Shown here piece after piece: positions 9,992 to 19,070 of a DNA stretch of 64,000 nucleotides. The stretch comes from Vavraia culicis subsp. floridensis (Eukaryota; Microsporidia; Pleistophoridae): contig NW_007360606.1 in assembly GCF_000192795.1 (NCBI RefSeq), positions 63,740 through 127,739 of the forward strand. The letters are read 5' to 3'. The notes under the pieces are model-generated. The model saw only the letters and a program-made list of their open reading frames with translations, was not told the DNA's origin and searched no databases. Within the stretch, counting starts at the first letter, position 1. Each line of letters opens with the position of its first letter. Both the position numbers and the translations under genes were made by a program.

Positions 9992-10875
9992 GAAAGGGTA
10001 GCACAAAAAATTGAAAATAATACCAAAAGGACTGTAGAACTGGAAAGAAGCGGCAGTAGAATAGTTTACTTTCCTTCTGTCCTAGGAGGATGAGCCATTA
10101 TACTGCCACGAGTTTCTCCACTGTCAAGAAACAAACACATGCACGAAATGATACGCATCTTATAGTACCGTTGTTATGTGTCATAAGCACCGTGTGACTT
10201 AAAAAGCGAAGTGTTGTACCATAAAAATGATCTAACATCGAATAATTACGTTTTTTTACCAAAAGCCGTTTATTCATCTTCTCACAGCACTAAACACTTG
10301 TCTGGTGCGTTGTGATTTATCATGTTCATTGGTTTGCGAAATTATAGCGAGAATAAACCGCTAGTGTGAACTTAACAAGCAAAAATTTCGAGCAACCACA
10401 GAATATTGCAGCTTCGCACCGGTGGTTTTACGTGTTAGGTATTGATAGGTGCATCAGTGTCTTTTAATGATTCAATAGTATGAAGAATGGTCTTCTCGAT
10501 GGTATCTGCCGGGTGCAATCCTGGTAGAATGGGTGTGCGGGCGGTGTTAAATAAAGCTATTGCTGGAAAGAGTAAAAAGATGTTGCTGGAAAGAGTAAAA
10601 GGATGTGCTGTGGTCAAGGACAGGTTTTGCATGCAGCAGTATCAGAGAGTATGACTCTGTCAGTTTGCTTATACTAGGAGTCTTGTGTTATAGCGTAGAG
10701 TAATTGTGAAGAGCTTTTTGTGGCGGTATATACGCCGTATGTGTGTTTATTGTAATAGAAGACACGCACCATGTCCGTACACGCTGCTGCAACACCATCT
10801 GAATAGGTCTCGGTGTGCACTCGTCCGTAAAAATATTTTAGTGTCTTCGGGTAACCGTCAATTTTAGTCCTTGAA
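9992..10875. other. Divergent intergenic region with a 23-base tandem duplication
   Basis: Spacer between the BRR6-like and APN2-like gene starts. Apart from the duplication at 10561-10606, listed separately, I see no feature. Confidence 0.45.
10561..10606. repeat. 23-base tandem duplication
   Basis: Two adjacent copies of a 23-base unit starting TGCTGGAAAGAGTAAAA differ at one base (AAGATGT versus GGATGT region). It lies in the spacer about 270 bases upstream of the APN2-like gene. A recent small duplication, probably without function. Confidence 0.85.
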
Positions 10876-11958
10876 ATGCTATTCAGACTGGTTTCATTCA
10901 ACGTAAACGGTCTACGCTCATACGCAAAATTCGTTTCAGAGAGAAATACCAACATAAACGATTACATTAGAGACAGGCTGAAGGCAACCGTTCTGTGCGT
11001 GCAGGAATCCCGAGGGTCTAAAAGCAGCCTTAGCGAATTCTACTCGTTAAAGGATTACATCGTTTTTGTATCTGCAAATGAGACGAATCCCGGCAAATAT
11101 GGAGTTGCAACATTCATCAAAAAGGACTTTTATTGTTGTGGCAAGGAGGAGGTGATGAACGAGTTTGGGGAGTATAACGGTGAAGGACGTTTTTTGCTCA
11201 CGCGGCACGGCACGTTCAACATCCTTAACTGCTACTTTCCGTTTGTTGGAGAGTGCGAATTTAGATCAAACGACGAAAAATCGAAGAAAAAAGTAAATGG
11301 AGCCATGCGTTTCTACTTTTATGTGGAGAATTACGTGAAGGACAGGCCCAATACGATCCTTTGCGGTGATGTCAACGCGGTGTATAGCATGAAAGACACG
11401 TACATTTACCAGCAGGAGTTCTCGAGGATCCAAGGCAAGGTTTTAACGGTGGATCACGGGATAGATAGCGCCGATCATCTTGAACACCCTGCTAGAGAAG
11501 ACAGAAATGAGCACGAGAAAACAGACAATGAAATATTTGATGGGGGCAGATTCGTAAACCCGATCGCTTCACAAACCGAACTTCCATTCTTCTTCAAAAA
11601 TACAAAGTATCTGAGCGAGTACTTTTTTGAACTGCCGAACAGAAAATGGCTTTACAGATTGATCCATGAGTGCCAATTCATGGATACGTACAGGATGTAT
11701 TCGCAAAGAGAAAAGGTTTATTCCTGCTGGAATAGTCTGCTTAGTTTACGAAAGGTTAATCTAGGCACACGAATCGATCTCATACTCGTCCACAAAGTGT
11801 ATGCAAAAAATGTTATGAATGCTGACGTGATGATGAATGAATATGGGAGTGATCATTGCCCTGTTATTGCTGATTTTGATATAGAAGTTGTTGCGAATGG
11901 GAACAACGTATTGAAGAGAAACAACAATCTGCTTTCCTTCTTCAAACCTAAGTTATAA
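10876..11958 (+). CDS. APN2: AP endonuclease, APN2/APE2 type, with PCNA-binding tail
   Basis: Exonuclease III family enzyme that cuts DNA at abasic sites in base-excision repair. In 360 residues I see the N-terminal SFNVNGLRS, the catalytic Glu in CVQESRG, LCGDVNAV (the GDxN motif), LGTRIDLILVHK and the C-terminal GSDHCPV with the catalytic Asp-His. The SCWN...GTRIDLIL segment resembles APN2/APE2 more than APE1. The last residues, NNNLLSFFKPKL, form a PCNA-interacting (PIP-box-like) sequence, as in APN2 proteins. An acidic insert lies near residues 200-225. The ATG at 10876 follows AGTCCTTGAA, a weaker form of the start motif. A GRF zinc finger, found in animal APE2, is absent. Confidence 0.85.
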   Translation: MLFRLVSFNVNGLRSYAKFVSERNTNINDYIRDRLKATVLCVQESRGSKSSLSEFYSLKDYIVFVSANETNPGKYGVATFIKKDFYCCGKEEVMNEFGEYNGEGRFLLTRHGTFNILNCYFPFVGECEFRSNDEKSKKKVNGAMRFYFYVENYVKDRPNTILCGDVNAVYSMKDTYIYQQEFSRIQGKVLTVDHGIDSADHLEHPAREDRNEHEKTDNEIFDGGRFVNPIASQTELPFFFKNTKYLSEYFFELPNRKWLYRLIHECQFMDTYRMYSQREKVYSCWNSLLSLRKVNLGTRIDLILVHKVYAKNVMNADVMMNEYGSDHCPVIADFDIEVVANGNNVLKRNNNLLSFFKPKL

Positions 11959-12329
11959 GTTATTAAATACCATAAAACGATCTTTTCTTCAGCTACAGCC
12001 CGCTATTCGTGCGTTCATAGAATAATTTTTATGAGTTCTTGAAGATATTTGCTTGCCCTGCACGTGTGGAGGATTAAAAGCAATTTTCTTATAGCAAACA
12101 TAATTTTTTGTTCAAACAAACAGCTCATCTTGACTGCAGCAGTGTTAGAAACTCTTAATCCAATGAACTTGGTAACCAGCCTTACCTCATGCTAGCTTAA
12201 ATCTATACAACATGGTGAATCGGTAATTACCCGGTATAACGCGTATTAATCGTAAAGTGCGTCCGCTTCCTCGTACTGGTATGTGGCGTTCAACACGGTT
12301 CTCTCTCCACGTACTTCATTAAATTTGAG
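11959..12329. other. Intergenic region, nothing recognised
   Basis: About 370 bases between two genes on the same strand, without a frame or RNA gene that I recognise. Confidence 0.45.
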
Positions 12330-12890
12330 ATGCCTCACCTACCCCTGATGGACCAGGCAGTGGATTGTTCCGTAGGCTTTATGAAGAATGCGATGGGCTC
12401 GTCGTCTTTCACAAACAATGATACCACTGTATACTGCCACGTGAACATATTGCCTGATATTGCACAGCGTGTTGGTGCAGTGTCCTGCATAGAAGTGCAC
12501 TGGAACGAGGGGACCAGTTGGTCACGCAACAAATATTTTGCCGACATAGTTGGGCACATCTTCAACAAAATTGTCAGGGACGATTTGCGTAGGACATTTG
12601 TGCTTGAGTTGTGGGTGTGTGCGGGGGTAAGAAACACACTTATGTGTGCATTTAATGCTGCGGTGCTTGCGCTCATTGATGCCGGTGTTCCACTAGGAAA
12701 GATGGTGCATGCTGCAGCTTTTGATGAACAGAAAGAGGGCGTTGTTCTTTTTGAGGATGACCGCACCGTATTCGTTCATTCGTTTGGTGATGTTGATGAA
12801 CACGGTATTAAGAGTGCAGAGAACAAACTAACAGGGATTAGAGACATCATGAGGTTCAGATTGGAAAGTAAGTGTGGTTTTAACCTTTAG
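12330..12890 (+). CDS. Exosome subunit with RNase PH fold (RRP46-like)
   Basis: Probable subunit of the six-member RNase PH ring of the RNA exosome, which degrades and trims RNA from the 3' end. The 186-residue protein has the fold's typical beginning, with MGSSSFTNNDTTVYCHVNIL matching the G-S-A/S...G-x-T-x-V...V segment, and the helix ALIDAGVPLGKMV, matching ALxDAGIPM in RRP46/RRP41-type subunits. It is shorter than yeast RRP46 (223). Catalytic phosphate-binding residues of true RNase PH are not evident, as is normal for eukaryotic subunits. The subunit identity is uncertain. Met7 and Met18 are alternative starts. Confidence 0.7.
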   Translation: MPHLPLMDQAVDCSVGFMKNAMGSSSFTNNDTTVYCHVNILPDIAQRVGAVSCIEVHWNEGTSWSRNKYFADIVGHIFNKIVRDDLRRTFVLELWVCAGVRNTLMCAFNAAVLALIDAGVPLGKMVHAAAFDEQKEGVVLFEDDRTVFVHSFGDVDEHGIKSAENKLTGIRDIMRFRLESKCGFNL

Positions 12891-13168
12891 TAAATGCTTT
12901 GCTCCGAGTAGAAATGTTTGTTGAGCAGCAGATGCTAAGGTCATTTTAAGGACCTTTCGTTACGTGCACAACAAAAAATTAAAAATATCATATATCTGAA
13001 CGCTCTGCACCCCAAGCACGTTGCACATAGCAGATTCTGTGGTTATCCATCAATTCTAACGGTGTAATCTTTGTAAGTTACGCGTAAACTACGGCATGTC
13101 AAAGACTTTACTCCGCTTTAACCCCAATATTCGAGTTCTTTATCCCGAGAGTGCAAGAAAAAAAGCTT

Positions 13169-13240
13169 GCAACCCCCGAGCTTCGATCTCGGAACCTCTA
13201 GATCTTCAGTCTAACGCTCTCCCAACTGAGCTAGGGTTGC
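13169..13240 (-). tRNA. tRNA-Phe (GAA)
   Basis: On the minus strand a 72-base cloverleaf folds with acceptor GCAACCC/GGGTTGC, D arm GCTC...GAGC, anticodon stem closing the loop CTGAAGA (anticodon GAA), and T arm CCGAG/CTCGG with loop ATCGAAG. CCA is not encoded and there is no intron. The A box reads TAGCTCAGTTGGG and the B box lies in the T arm. A plus-strand frame across it (13096-13395) is accidental. Confidence 0.93.
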
Positions 13241-13599
13241 TTGGTGCTGCAGGTTCGTGTGCTATTTCTAAAACGTTAAATCCCTTGAACCATGCTCAGC
13301 TACACGAACAAATGATGATCACGTCTTGGGCAGTTATCTGCCGTATTATCACCGATGCAGGAGCACGAATAAGCGATACAAAGCCGAATGTGTAACACAG
13401 TTGGTGTTATTAACGAGCAAATAATAGCGTATTAAATACTTTGGTACACTGAAAAACGTTAACAACGAGCGGTTCGTGCTAAAACAGTGATCGCTAACAA
13501 TTTTAAACACTCAAAATACATTTTTATTCCTTTGCACATCGTAGAACGCCTTACTATCATTCTTAACGATCCATACATCATAGATTAATTCAATGTATG
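13241..13599. other. Intergenic region, nothing recognised
   Basis: Sequence between tRNA-Phe and the end of the small coiled-coil gene. No supported feature. Confidence 0.45.
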
Positions 13600-13791
13600 C
13601 TACAACTTAGCCAATTCCTCGTCGGTGTACTTCTCCAGCCACACCTCTAGCAATCTCTGCTCGTTCTCTAAGTGCTTATTTTCCTCAACCAGAGCATCAA
13701 GAACACGTCTTTTTTCATCTATTTCTTTCTCCAATACTTTCCTAAGCTCAACTAATCGTTTCTGCTTTTTTTCTTGCTCTGTTGTATCCAT
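13600..13791 (-). CDS. Small coiled-coil protein, 63 residues
   Basis: The frame begins at the ATG at 13791, directly preceded by GGGCCC, the local C-rich start motif; the frame is also open 26 codons further upstream. The peptide is almost entirely charged helix: KRLVELRKVLEKEIDEKR, then LDALVEENKHLENEQRLLEV, with regular hydrophobic heptad spacing, so a single parallel coiled coil is likely. Short coiled-coil subunits occur in many complexes (Mediator, kinetochore, prefoldin-like). I cannot choose among these and leave the function open. Confidence 0.65.
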   Translation of the reverse strand: MDTTEQEKKQKRLVELRKVLEKEIDEKRRVLDALVEENKHLENEQRLLEVWLEKYTDEELAKL

Positions 13792-14852
13792 GGGCCCGAC
13801 AAAATGAAGCGGTGAAAAAAATTGGTTTGGGCGAGTTTGAATGCTCCATCTGAGGGCACAGCCCTGCAATTTTGATCAGCACAAGCTGCCGAATAATGAG
13901 CACAACCAAAGGAGCAAAACGTTTGCTTAACAGTCTTCCTATTCTGCTCTACATCGTAGATTAAAACGTTTTAGAATATCTCGTTACCATAAATTTGATA
14001 TGATTAGCATGATCACGCGCAAACACGTGGTTTTATATGCATGCACAGGAGTGAGCCTGGCATATCGATCCATTAACCACACCGATCATCGTTTGTAATC
14101 TGATTTCATTTTTGTGAGCATTGTATAGTTTGAGATGGTGAAAGGACTGCAGTAAGATTTACAACAAGATGAAAATACCGGGCAGGAGGCGTTTATTTCC
14201 AATCAATCCTTGGGCCAAGAGAAAAAGGGTCTTAGCATGCCAAGATCTTTGTATAAAGAGGTTAGTAGTGGTCAGGCACTGAACACCTGTGATAATCCTA
14301 TCAATCTGATATGGTGTATCGACAGTATGGGTGTTAAGCGAAAGGCAAAAAGAATGTTTTGCTCTATCGTTTAGTTGCATGTTATTGTTGTTCTGCCAAT
14401 ACAAGCCAATTCACTGTTATGCTCAGTGTGCCGAAACTCTCAAGCGCCTTGCTCTTTTCTAGTGTTGCAGCAAACTCTAAAATAATCCATAAATCTGATA
14501 CAAGCATTTCTGTGCGATGTTCCGTAGAAGTCAACCGTATTACTTTTGCCTAGTTCTACGCTTTTTACTTTGCTAGTCAAAAATATTTATGTGAACACTT
14601 TCGTACGAACGATGTCTTCTACATCTGTTCTGGTACAGACACTTCCAGCACCAATATTTTCATTTTTTGTAAGTCTGTTCAAATAGCATCCCACAACCAC
14701 GTTTATAACATGAGTCTTTTTCACAACCACGTTTATAACATGAATGTTTTTCACAACCAAAAACGTACCACAAAACTCACATCCTGTCTTTTCGTAGAAA
14801 TCGAGTGAAAATTTGAGCCCTTAATCAATTTAATATAGCATTTTAAGTTCAG
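13792..14852. other. Divergent intergenic region with a 30-base repeat
   Basis: About 1.06 kb between the coiled-coil gene start and the next plus-strand gene. It contains the 30-base repeat at 14691-14759. Frames at 14159-14404 and 14359-14553 lack support. An AGCCCTT word lies 34 bases before the ATG at 14853. Confidence 0.45.
14691..14759. repeat. 30-base tandem repeat, 2.3 copies
   Basis: The unit CACAACCACGTTTATAACAT plus ten bases occurs twice in tandem with two or three mismatches, followed by a partial third copy (CACAACCA). It is about 95 bases upstream of the 403-residue gene at 14853. Confidence 0.85.
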
Positions 14853-16064
14853 ATGGTAAGAACAGAAGATAAACTAAAAAAATATAAAAGTAAAATAAAA
14901 TCATTGAAAAACAAGCTGAAATGCAAAAAAATAATAATTAAGTCTTTGCTACACACCTTACAGAAGAAAAAATACAAAAAAAGAAGGAGTGACTCATCGG
15001 TAAAGAGAAAAGAAAAAGATGAAATAAAAAAGCGGAGAAAAGTAAGTAACGTGCTGGGACAAGGCACGGAACAGATAATTAAAGAGACAAGTAATGATGG
15101 AAGGATGCTCAACAAATCGGATGGAGCTGCGCACCACGAGATAGTTGACGCATATACCGTATTGGAGAGAAATAACTGTGAAAATGAAGATAAGTCTTTC
15201 AAATTAAATTTTAAATTGGATGAATACGTGGATTACACGTGTTCTCTCTTCGTGCCGTACATTTGTGATGCAAAAGACACGTATAAGCTGTCGAAGCAGC
15301 ATGCGATATACATCAAAACCAATAGAAAGTGCATTCTCAAACACATATTTAAGGACATTAACACCAGGGAGATAGAAAAGACGTGGACTCTGCTGTTTAA
15401 CCTAGGATGCACGGAGAGCTACGAGGCACTGTGCGTAGTAGTGCACGACTTGTTCGTGTTTGTGGAGGATTTTGAGCGGGTATTCTACCTTTCGTACGCG
15501 CTGTTGCACAATAAAAAATTTGAGGTTGATATTCTCTCCAAAACGATAAGAATGCTGCTCAGCTATCAGGCACTCATCATGAGAAAAGTCAACTCGGGCG
15601 TAGAATTTGGTTATAAAATACAAGAAGAGATGGACCTGTTTGACCATTTTGATGTAAATAGCCTCTGTAATGTTATACTTGAGGACAACAGCTTTTCACA
15701 TTTGAACGTTGCATCTCTGCGGATCATCTGCTCATTTATGGATTGGAACTGGACCTACAACACCTTCATCGTTCAGATGCTTTATCCCCGTTTTGTTGAG
15801 ACGAATCGACCTATTTTACTGTTTTATATGGGCGTTATTTGTACGCTGGGATACAAGAACTTTGGGATGCATGAAAGCGTGCAGAGCATATTTGATGAGA
15901 TAAAGACCTGTTTAGACAAAGATAATGTTGAATTGAGCGCTATTGCCTGTTCGTTTGTTAAGAATTTTGATTTGGACTTAGCGGAAAAATGGGGCACAAG
16001 AAACAAAGTTAAATACGGGAGACAATCTTGGTTTGATCACATCCTGACTAAAAACACGTTTTAA
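14853..16064 (+). CDS. Unrecognised helical protein with lysine-rich N-terminus
   Basis: A 403-residue frame that I do not recognise. Residues 1-65 are a very basic predicted coiled coil with likely nuclear localisation signals (KKKKYKKRRSD, KKRRK). After a polar linker to about residue 115, the rest is helix-rich with a mixture of Leu, Phe and Cys (such as YEALCVVVHDLFVFVEDFER and NVASLRIICSFMDWNWTY), compatible with an alpha-solenoid. No membrane segment or catalytic motif is visible. The ATG at 14853 is the first in frame; the nearest C-rich motif is unusually far upstream. A nuclear role is an inference from the basic N-terminus only. Confidence 0.75.
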   Translation: MVRTEDKLKKYKSKIKSLKNKLKCKKIIIKSLLHTLQKKKYKKRRSDSSVKRKEKDEIKKRRKVSNVLGQGTEQIIKETSNDGRMLNKSDGAAHHEIVDAYTVLERNNCENEDKSFKLNFKLDEYVDYTCSLFVPYICDAKDTYKLSKQHAIYIKTNRKCILKHIFKDINTREIEKTWTLLFNLGCTESYEALCVVVHDLFVFVEDFERVFYLSYALLHNKKFEVDILSKTIRMLLSYQALIMRKVNSGVEFGYKIQEEMDLFDHFDVNSLCNVILEDNSFSHLNVASLRIICSFMDWNWTYNTFIVQMLYPRFVETNRPILLFYMGVICTLGYKNFGMHESVQSIFDEIKTCLDKDNVELSAIACSFVKNFDLDLAEKWGTRNKVKYGRQSWFDHILTKNTF

Positions 16065-16558
16065 TTTATTATTTTTCTTTATGTGCCCTGCACACGGGAA
16101 CGATGTTGCTGTTGTACTAGAGTTCAATCCGAAATACTTGAGTTGCTCACGCTTTATTCATTTCTGTGGTGAATTTTGCTGCAGAAAAGTGTGTTTTTAA
16201 GGTGCTGTTATATGAGAGAACAAGGAAACGTACTTTATGTAAAGATTTTGTTTTTACTTACAGTACATTTCTTTGTTTGACAGGTTCGGCTGTTTATACA
16301 CGGACTTGGAGTACATCCAGTTCTGTGCGATAAATCTTGCTGAACACGGTTGATATGATAGACTTGGAGTATCTATGCAAGTAACCGAGCATAGCGGATG
16401 AACCAATGTTGTTGAACGATCCTTGAAGTGTCACAAAGAGCAGATTAACCCGTCAATTCACAAGAATAGTTACTAAAGTGGACAAAAGGTGAAAAAAATA
16501 CAAGAAGGAACAAACATGTTTTAGCGGTTGCGGCTGCTTCTTGGGTGCAAAAACCTTT
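16065..16558. other. Intergenic region, nothing recognised
   Basis: About 490 bases between the 403-residue gene and tRNA-His. No supported feature. Confidence 0.45.
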
Positions 16559-16630
16559 GCCCACCGCGAGATTCGAACTCGCGTTACCACGGCCACAACG
16601 TGGGGTACTAACCAACTATACTAAGCGGGC
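16559..16630 (-). tRNA. tRNA-His (GTG)
   Basis: The minus strand folds into a 72-base tRNA: acceptor GCCCGCT pairs with GGTGGGC (two G-T pairs), D arm around TAGTATAGTTGGTTAGTA, anticodon stem CCACG/CGTGG with loop TTGTGGC (anticodon GTG), T arm GCGAG/CTCGC with loop TTCGAAT. The base before the 5' end is G, so a genomically encoded G-1 is possible, although in eukaryotes it is usually added by THG1. No intron and no encoded CCA. Confidence 0.93.
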
Positions 16631-17699
16631 CAAAGGCACGCGAACTGGTAGTACATAACGCTAAGAAGACATCTGAGTAATTCGTAGCTAGAATGAAGAG
16701 TTTTCGTTAGCATATTACCAAGTTATAGGCAAGCTCTACCAAATACCACGGTAATAACTCAAATATAACATCAGTTTCACCAAATTCACGATACTCTACA
16801 AAAAATAAATGATGCGGTGAACAATTATAGCAAGAAATCTGAAACGATGTTTACTAATGTTATTGATGATCAACAGGATTGATCAACCTCAAGCAGATTG
16901 ATCTTTGGTGTTAAAGGAGATACTTAATTCAATATTAACATAATGAAATAACAATTTAAACAATCGTGTTTCTTCTACAACGGGAAGCAGGCAATCCTTT
17001 GCTGTTCTTTTCGAACAACACATTGTATAAATCCAAAGGTTTCTTTCCCGCACCCGTTCACACAAGGCGACCATGTTCTTTGAGCTTTAGCTCGAAAAAT
17101 CAGCTCACTCTTATGTACATACCTGCTTACAAATCACGGTATATACACAGTGTATGGTGAGATTTGAACGATATCGGATTAAGCACACGATTGCCATTGC
17201 TGTGCAAACGTATTTATTGTTTGATGTTGGTGTGGTGAGTGCTATTTCTAAAGATCATTGCCGTAAAACAGATTGTTGCTTCGGCACAATATGGTGATGG
17301 GGATGCTCGTTAAAATTAACATATGCAAATGCCACGATGCTTTCCATACAATAACAATCATGTCTTAACCATTTGTCGGACCTGAATATGTCTTGGACAC
17401 TCTTCTCCCTTGACCGGTGAAACTCGAATCATTCGGATAAGGTCCAGTACGGGAAATAACCACGAATTCAACAACAAAACAATTTGGAGAACGATTAGAA
17501 CAGTTCTATTGCAATGATCTTATAAATCAGAGCGGCATGCCTACGTTATCTTGGCACAAAGATGTTGCCTAGATCGCCCATCGAGAATAAGAGGCATTTT
17601 AATCCGTTTTACTGCTTTTAACCGCGGCAAGACCAATAGCATTTGATCTTCCTTGGCTACAAGCTCAAAACAACTTTTCAATTATTGTTAGCCCTTTGA
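16631..17699. other. Long intergenic region, nothing recognised
   Basis: About 1.07 kb between tRNA-His and TAF4. I looked for further tRNA T-arms and found only poor matches (for example near 17155 and 17410) that do not fold. The last 10 bases hold AGCCCTTTGA before the TAF4 start. Confidence 0.45.
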
Positions 17700-18710
17700 A
17701 TGAACCGTGAAGTGTTGAATTCGCTCTCTGTTGAACAGAGAAAAATCATCGAAATAAACTACAGACGGGTGATGCACAAGGAAATAACTCCATCGGATTT
17801 TTTTGAAGAATGCAAGCGGCTACTAGGACCTGTAACATTTTCCCTGCTCTTTCCCGGGCATGCTCCTCAGTACGTGTCGTACACGCCCTCACCACGCGAA
17901 GTGCAACACTATCAGCGTTTCGAAAAAGACCGGGAGGTGGAGCATGAGGAGCAGTACCAGCAAAAAGAGATTAAGACGGAGCGTCTTCAGGATATCATTG
18001 AGTATGCCGGTGTTAATTTAAAGGAGGAGCAAGAAAACATAGGACGTGAGAACATGGTTGACCAGGAATTGGAGATAAACGAAGAAGATAGAAGGAACAG
18101 CCTGGAATATTTGTTTGATGTGGAGATTTTTGTTCAGTATGCCAATTTCATCGCACGAAAAAGAGGAATGGAGGTGGATGATAGCGCGTACCACGCATTA
18201 TTTCTGGCTCTGAAGCGGAAGTTGACCGAAATAATAGAGAAAATGGTGAAAGCCTGTGAGTTCAGAGTAGATTATATAAAAAGCGAGGCCGTGACAAAGA
18301 TAGAAAACGATATCAGGAGACAGCTTTGGGTTCTTGAGGAACAGGAGAGAAAGGAAATTGATAAGACGCTTTGTAAAAAGGGGGTAGATGACGAGGACTC
18401 GCAGAAGAAGAAGCTGAAGAAAAATGTGCAGGAAAGGGAAGATTTGATTATCAAAAAGCGGCTCTCTAACACGGTTGCACTCGCAGCGCTGGGAATTCAG
18501 CGAAAGTCGTGGATGAACACAGACGAAGCGATGGGAAAACCAGAAAAGAAATCGCTATTTCAATCGTTGTACTCGCCATATAATGAAAAGGAGATGGAGA
18601 AGAAAATTATTAATAGAAAGGTCATTTTAGACGATTTCATTTATGTCTTAGAAAGGGATAAGCGATACAACAAATCAGTTTTTACCATCAAAGAGTATTT
18701 CAAAAAGTAA
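17700..18710 (+). CDS. TAF4: TFIID subunit TAF4
   Basis: Subunit of general transcription factor TFIID, which pairs with TAF12 through a histone fold. In the 336 residues I see an N-terminal helical domain (YRRVMHKEITPSDFFEECKR), the TAF4 histone-fold start ERLQDIIEYAGVNLKEEQEN (about 94-113), long charged helices, and the conserved C-terminal element RLSNTVALAALGIQRKSWM (about 258-276), which corresponds to the AxxTALAAIG segment in other TAF4 proteins. The ATG at 17700 follows AGCCCTTTGA, a textbook form of the local start motif. Animal TAF4 has about 1,000 residues; the glutamine-rich activator-binding parts are missing here. Confidence 0.8.
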   Translation: MNREVLNSLSVEQRKIIEINYRRVMHKEITPSDFFEECKRLLGPVTFSLLFPGHAPQYVSYTPSPREVQHYQRFEKDREVEHEEQYQQKEIKTERLQDIIEYAGVNLKEEQENIGRENMVDQELEINEEDRRNSLEYLFDVEIFVQYANFIARKRGMEVDDSAYHALFLALKRKLTEIIEKMVKACEFRVDYIKSEAVTKIENDIRRQLWVLEEQERKEIDKTLCKKGVDDEDSQKKKLKKNVQEREDLIIKKRLSNTVALAALGIQRKSWMNTDEAMGKPEKKSLFQSLYSPYNEKEMEKKIINRKVILDDFIYVLERDKRYNKSVFTIKEYFKK

Positions 18711-19070
18711 AAAGATCTGCTCTGCATCGCGTATAGGCGCATGAATGTTCTTTCCTCCATTTCGTGCCTTCTTTCCACGAATACACTAGAAAATGGTATT
18801 GTGTTCATTGGAGAGATCAGTCACCTAACCATGGAATAACATTTTAGTTGTTGATAAAAATGTTTAAAACACGTCAGACCGTTTTTTGTTCATGTCTGGT
18901 ACGAAGAAAATGGCGTTCAGGTCAAAAAGTTTTTGATCTTTCCACAGAATGTCTTGTTGTACTATTCGTATGTTTTGTACGCTCAAATACGTTATTTTGT
19001 CGACCGAGCATTTTCATTTGCTCATCAAAAATTTACTCAAATAAATTTTAATACTTTTCATCCTTTAAAA
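18711..19070. other. Intergenic region upstream of tRNase Z
   Basis: About 360 bases. The tRNase Z frame is open through its second half, but without a good start; I see nothing else. Confidence 0.45.

Noticed and set aside
9456..10001. 181-codon plus-strand frame opposite the BRR6-like gene
   Set aside because: The minus strand has the family cysteines, two membrane spans and a start motif. The plus frame resembles nothing.
13096..13395. 99-codon frame on the plus strand
   Set aside because: It runs straight across tRNA-Phe on the other strand.
17140..17440. Possible degenerate tRNA T-arms (ATTTGAAC near 17160, ACTCGAATC near 17410)
   Set aside because: No acceptor or anticodon stem can be folded around either.
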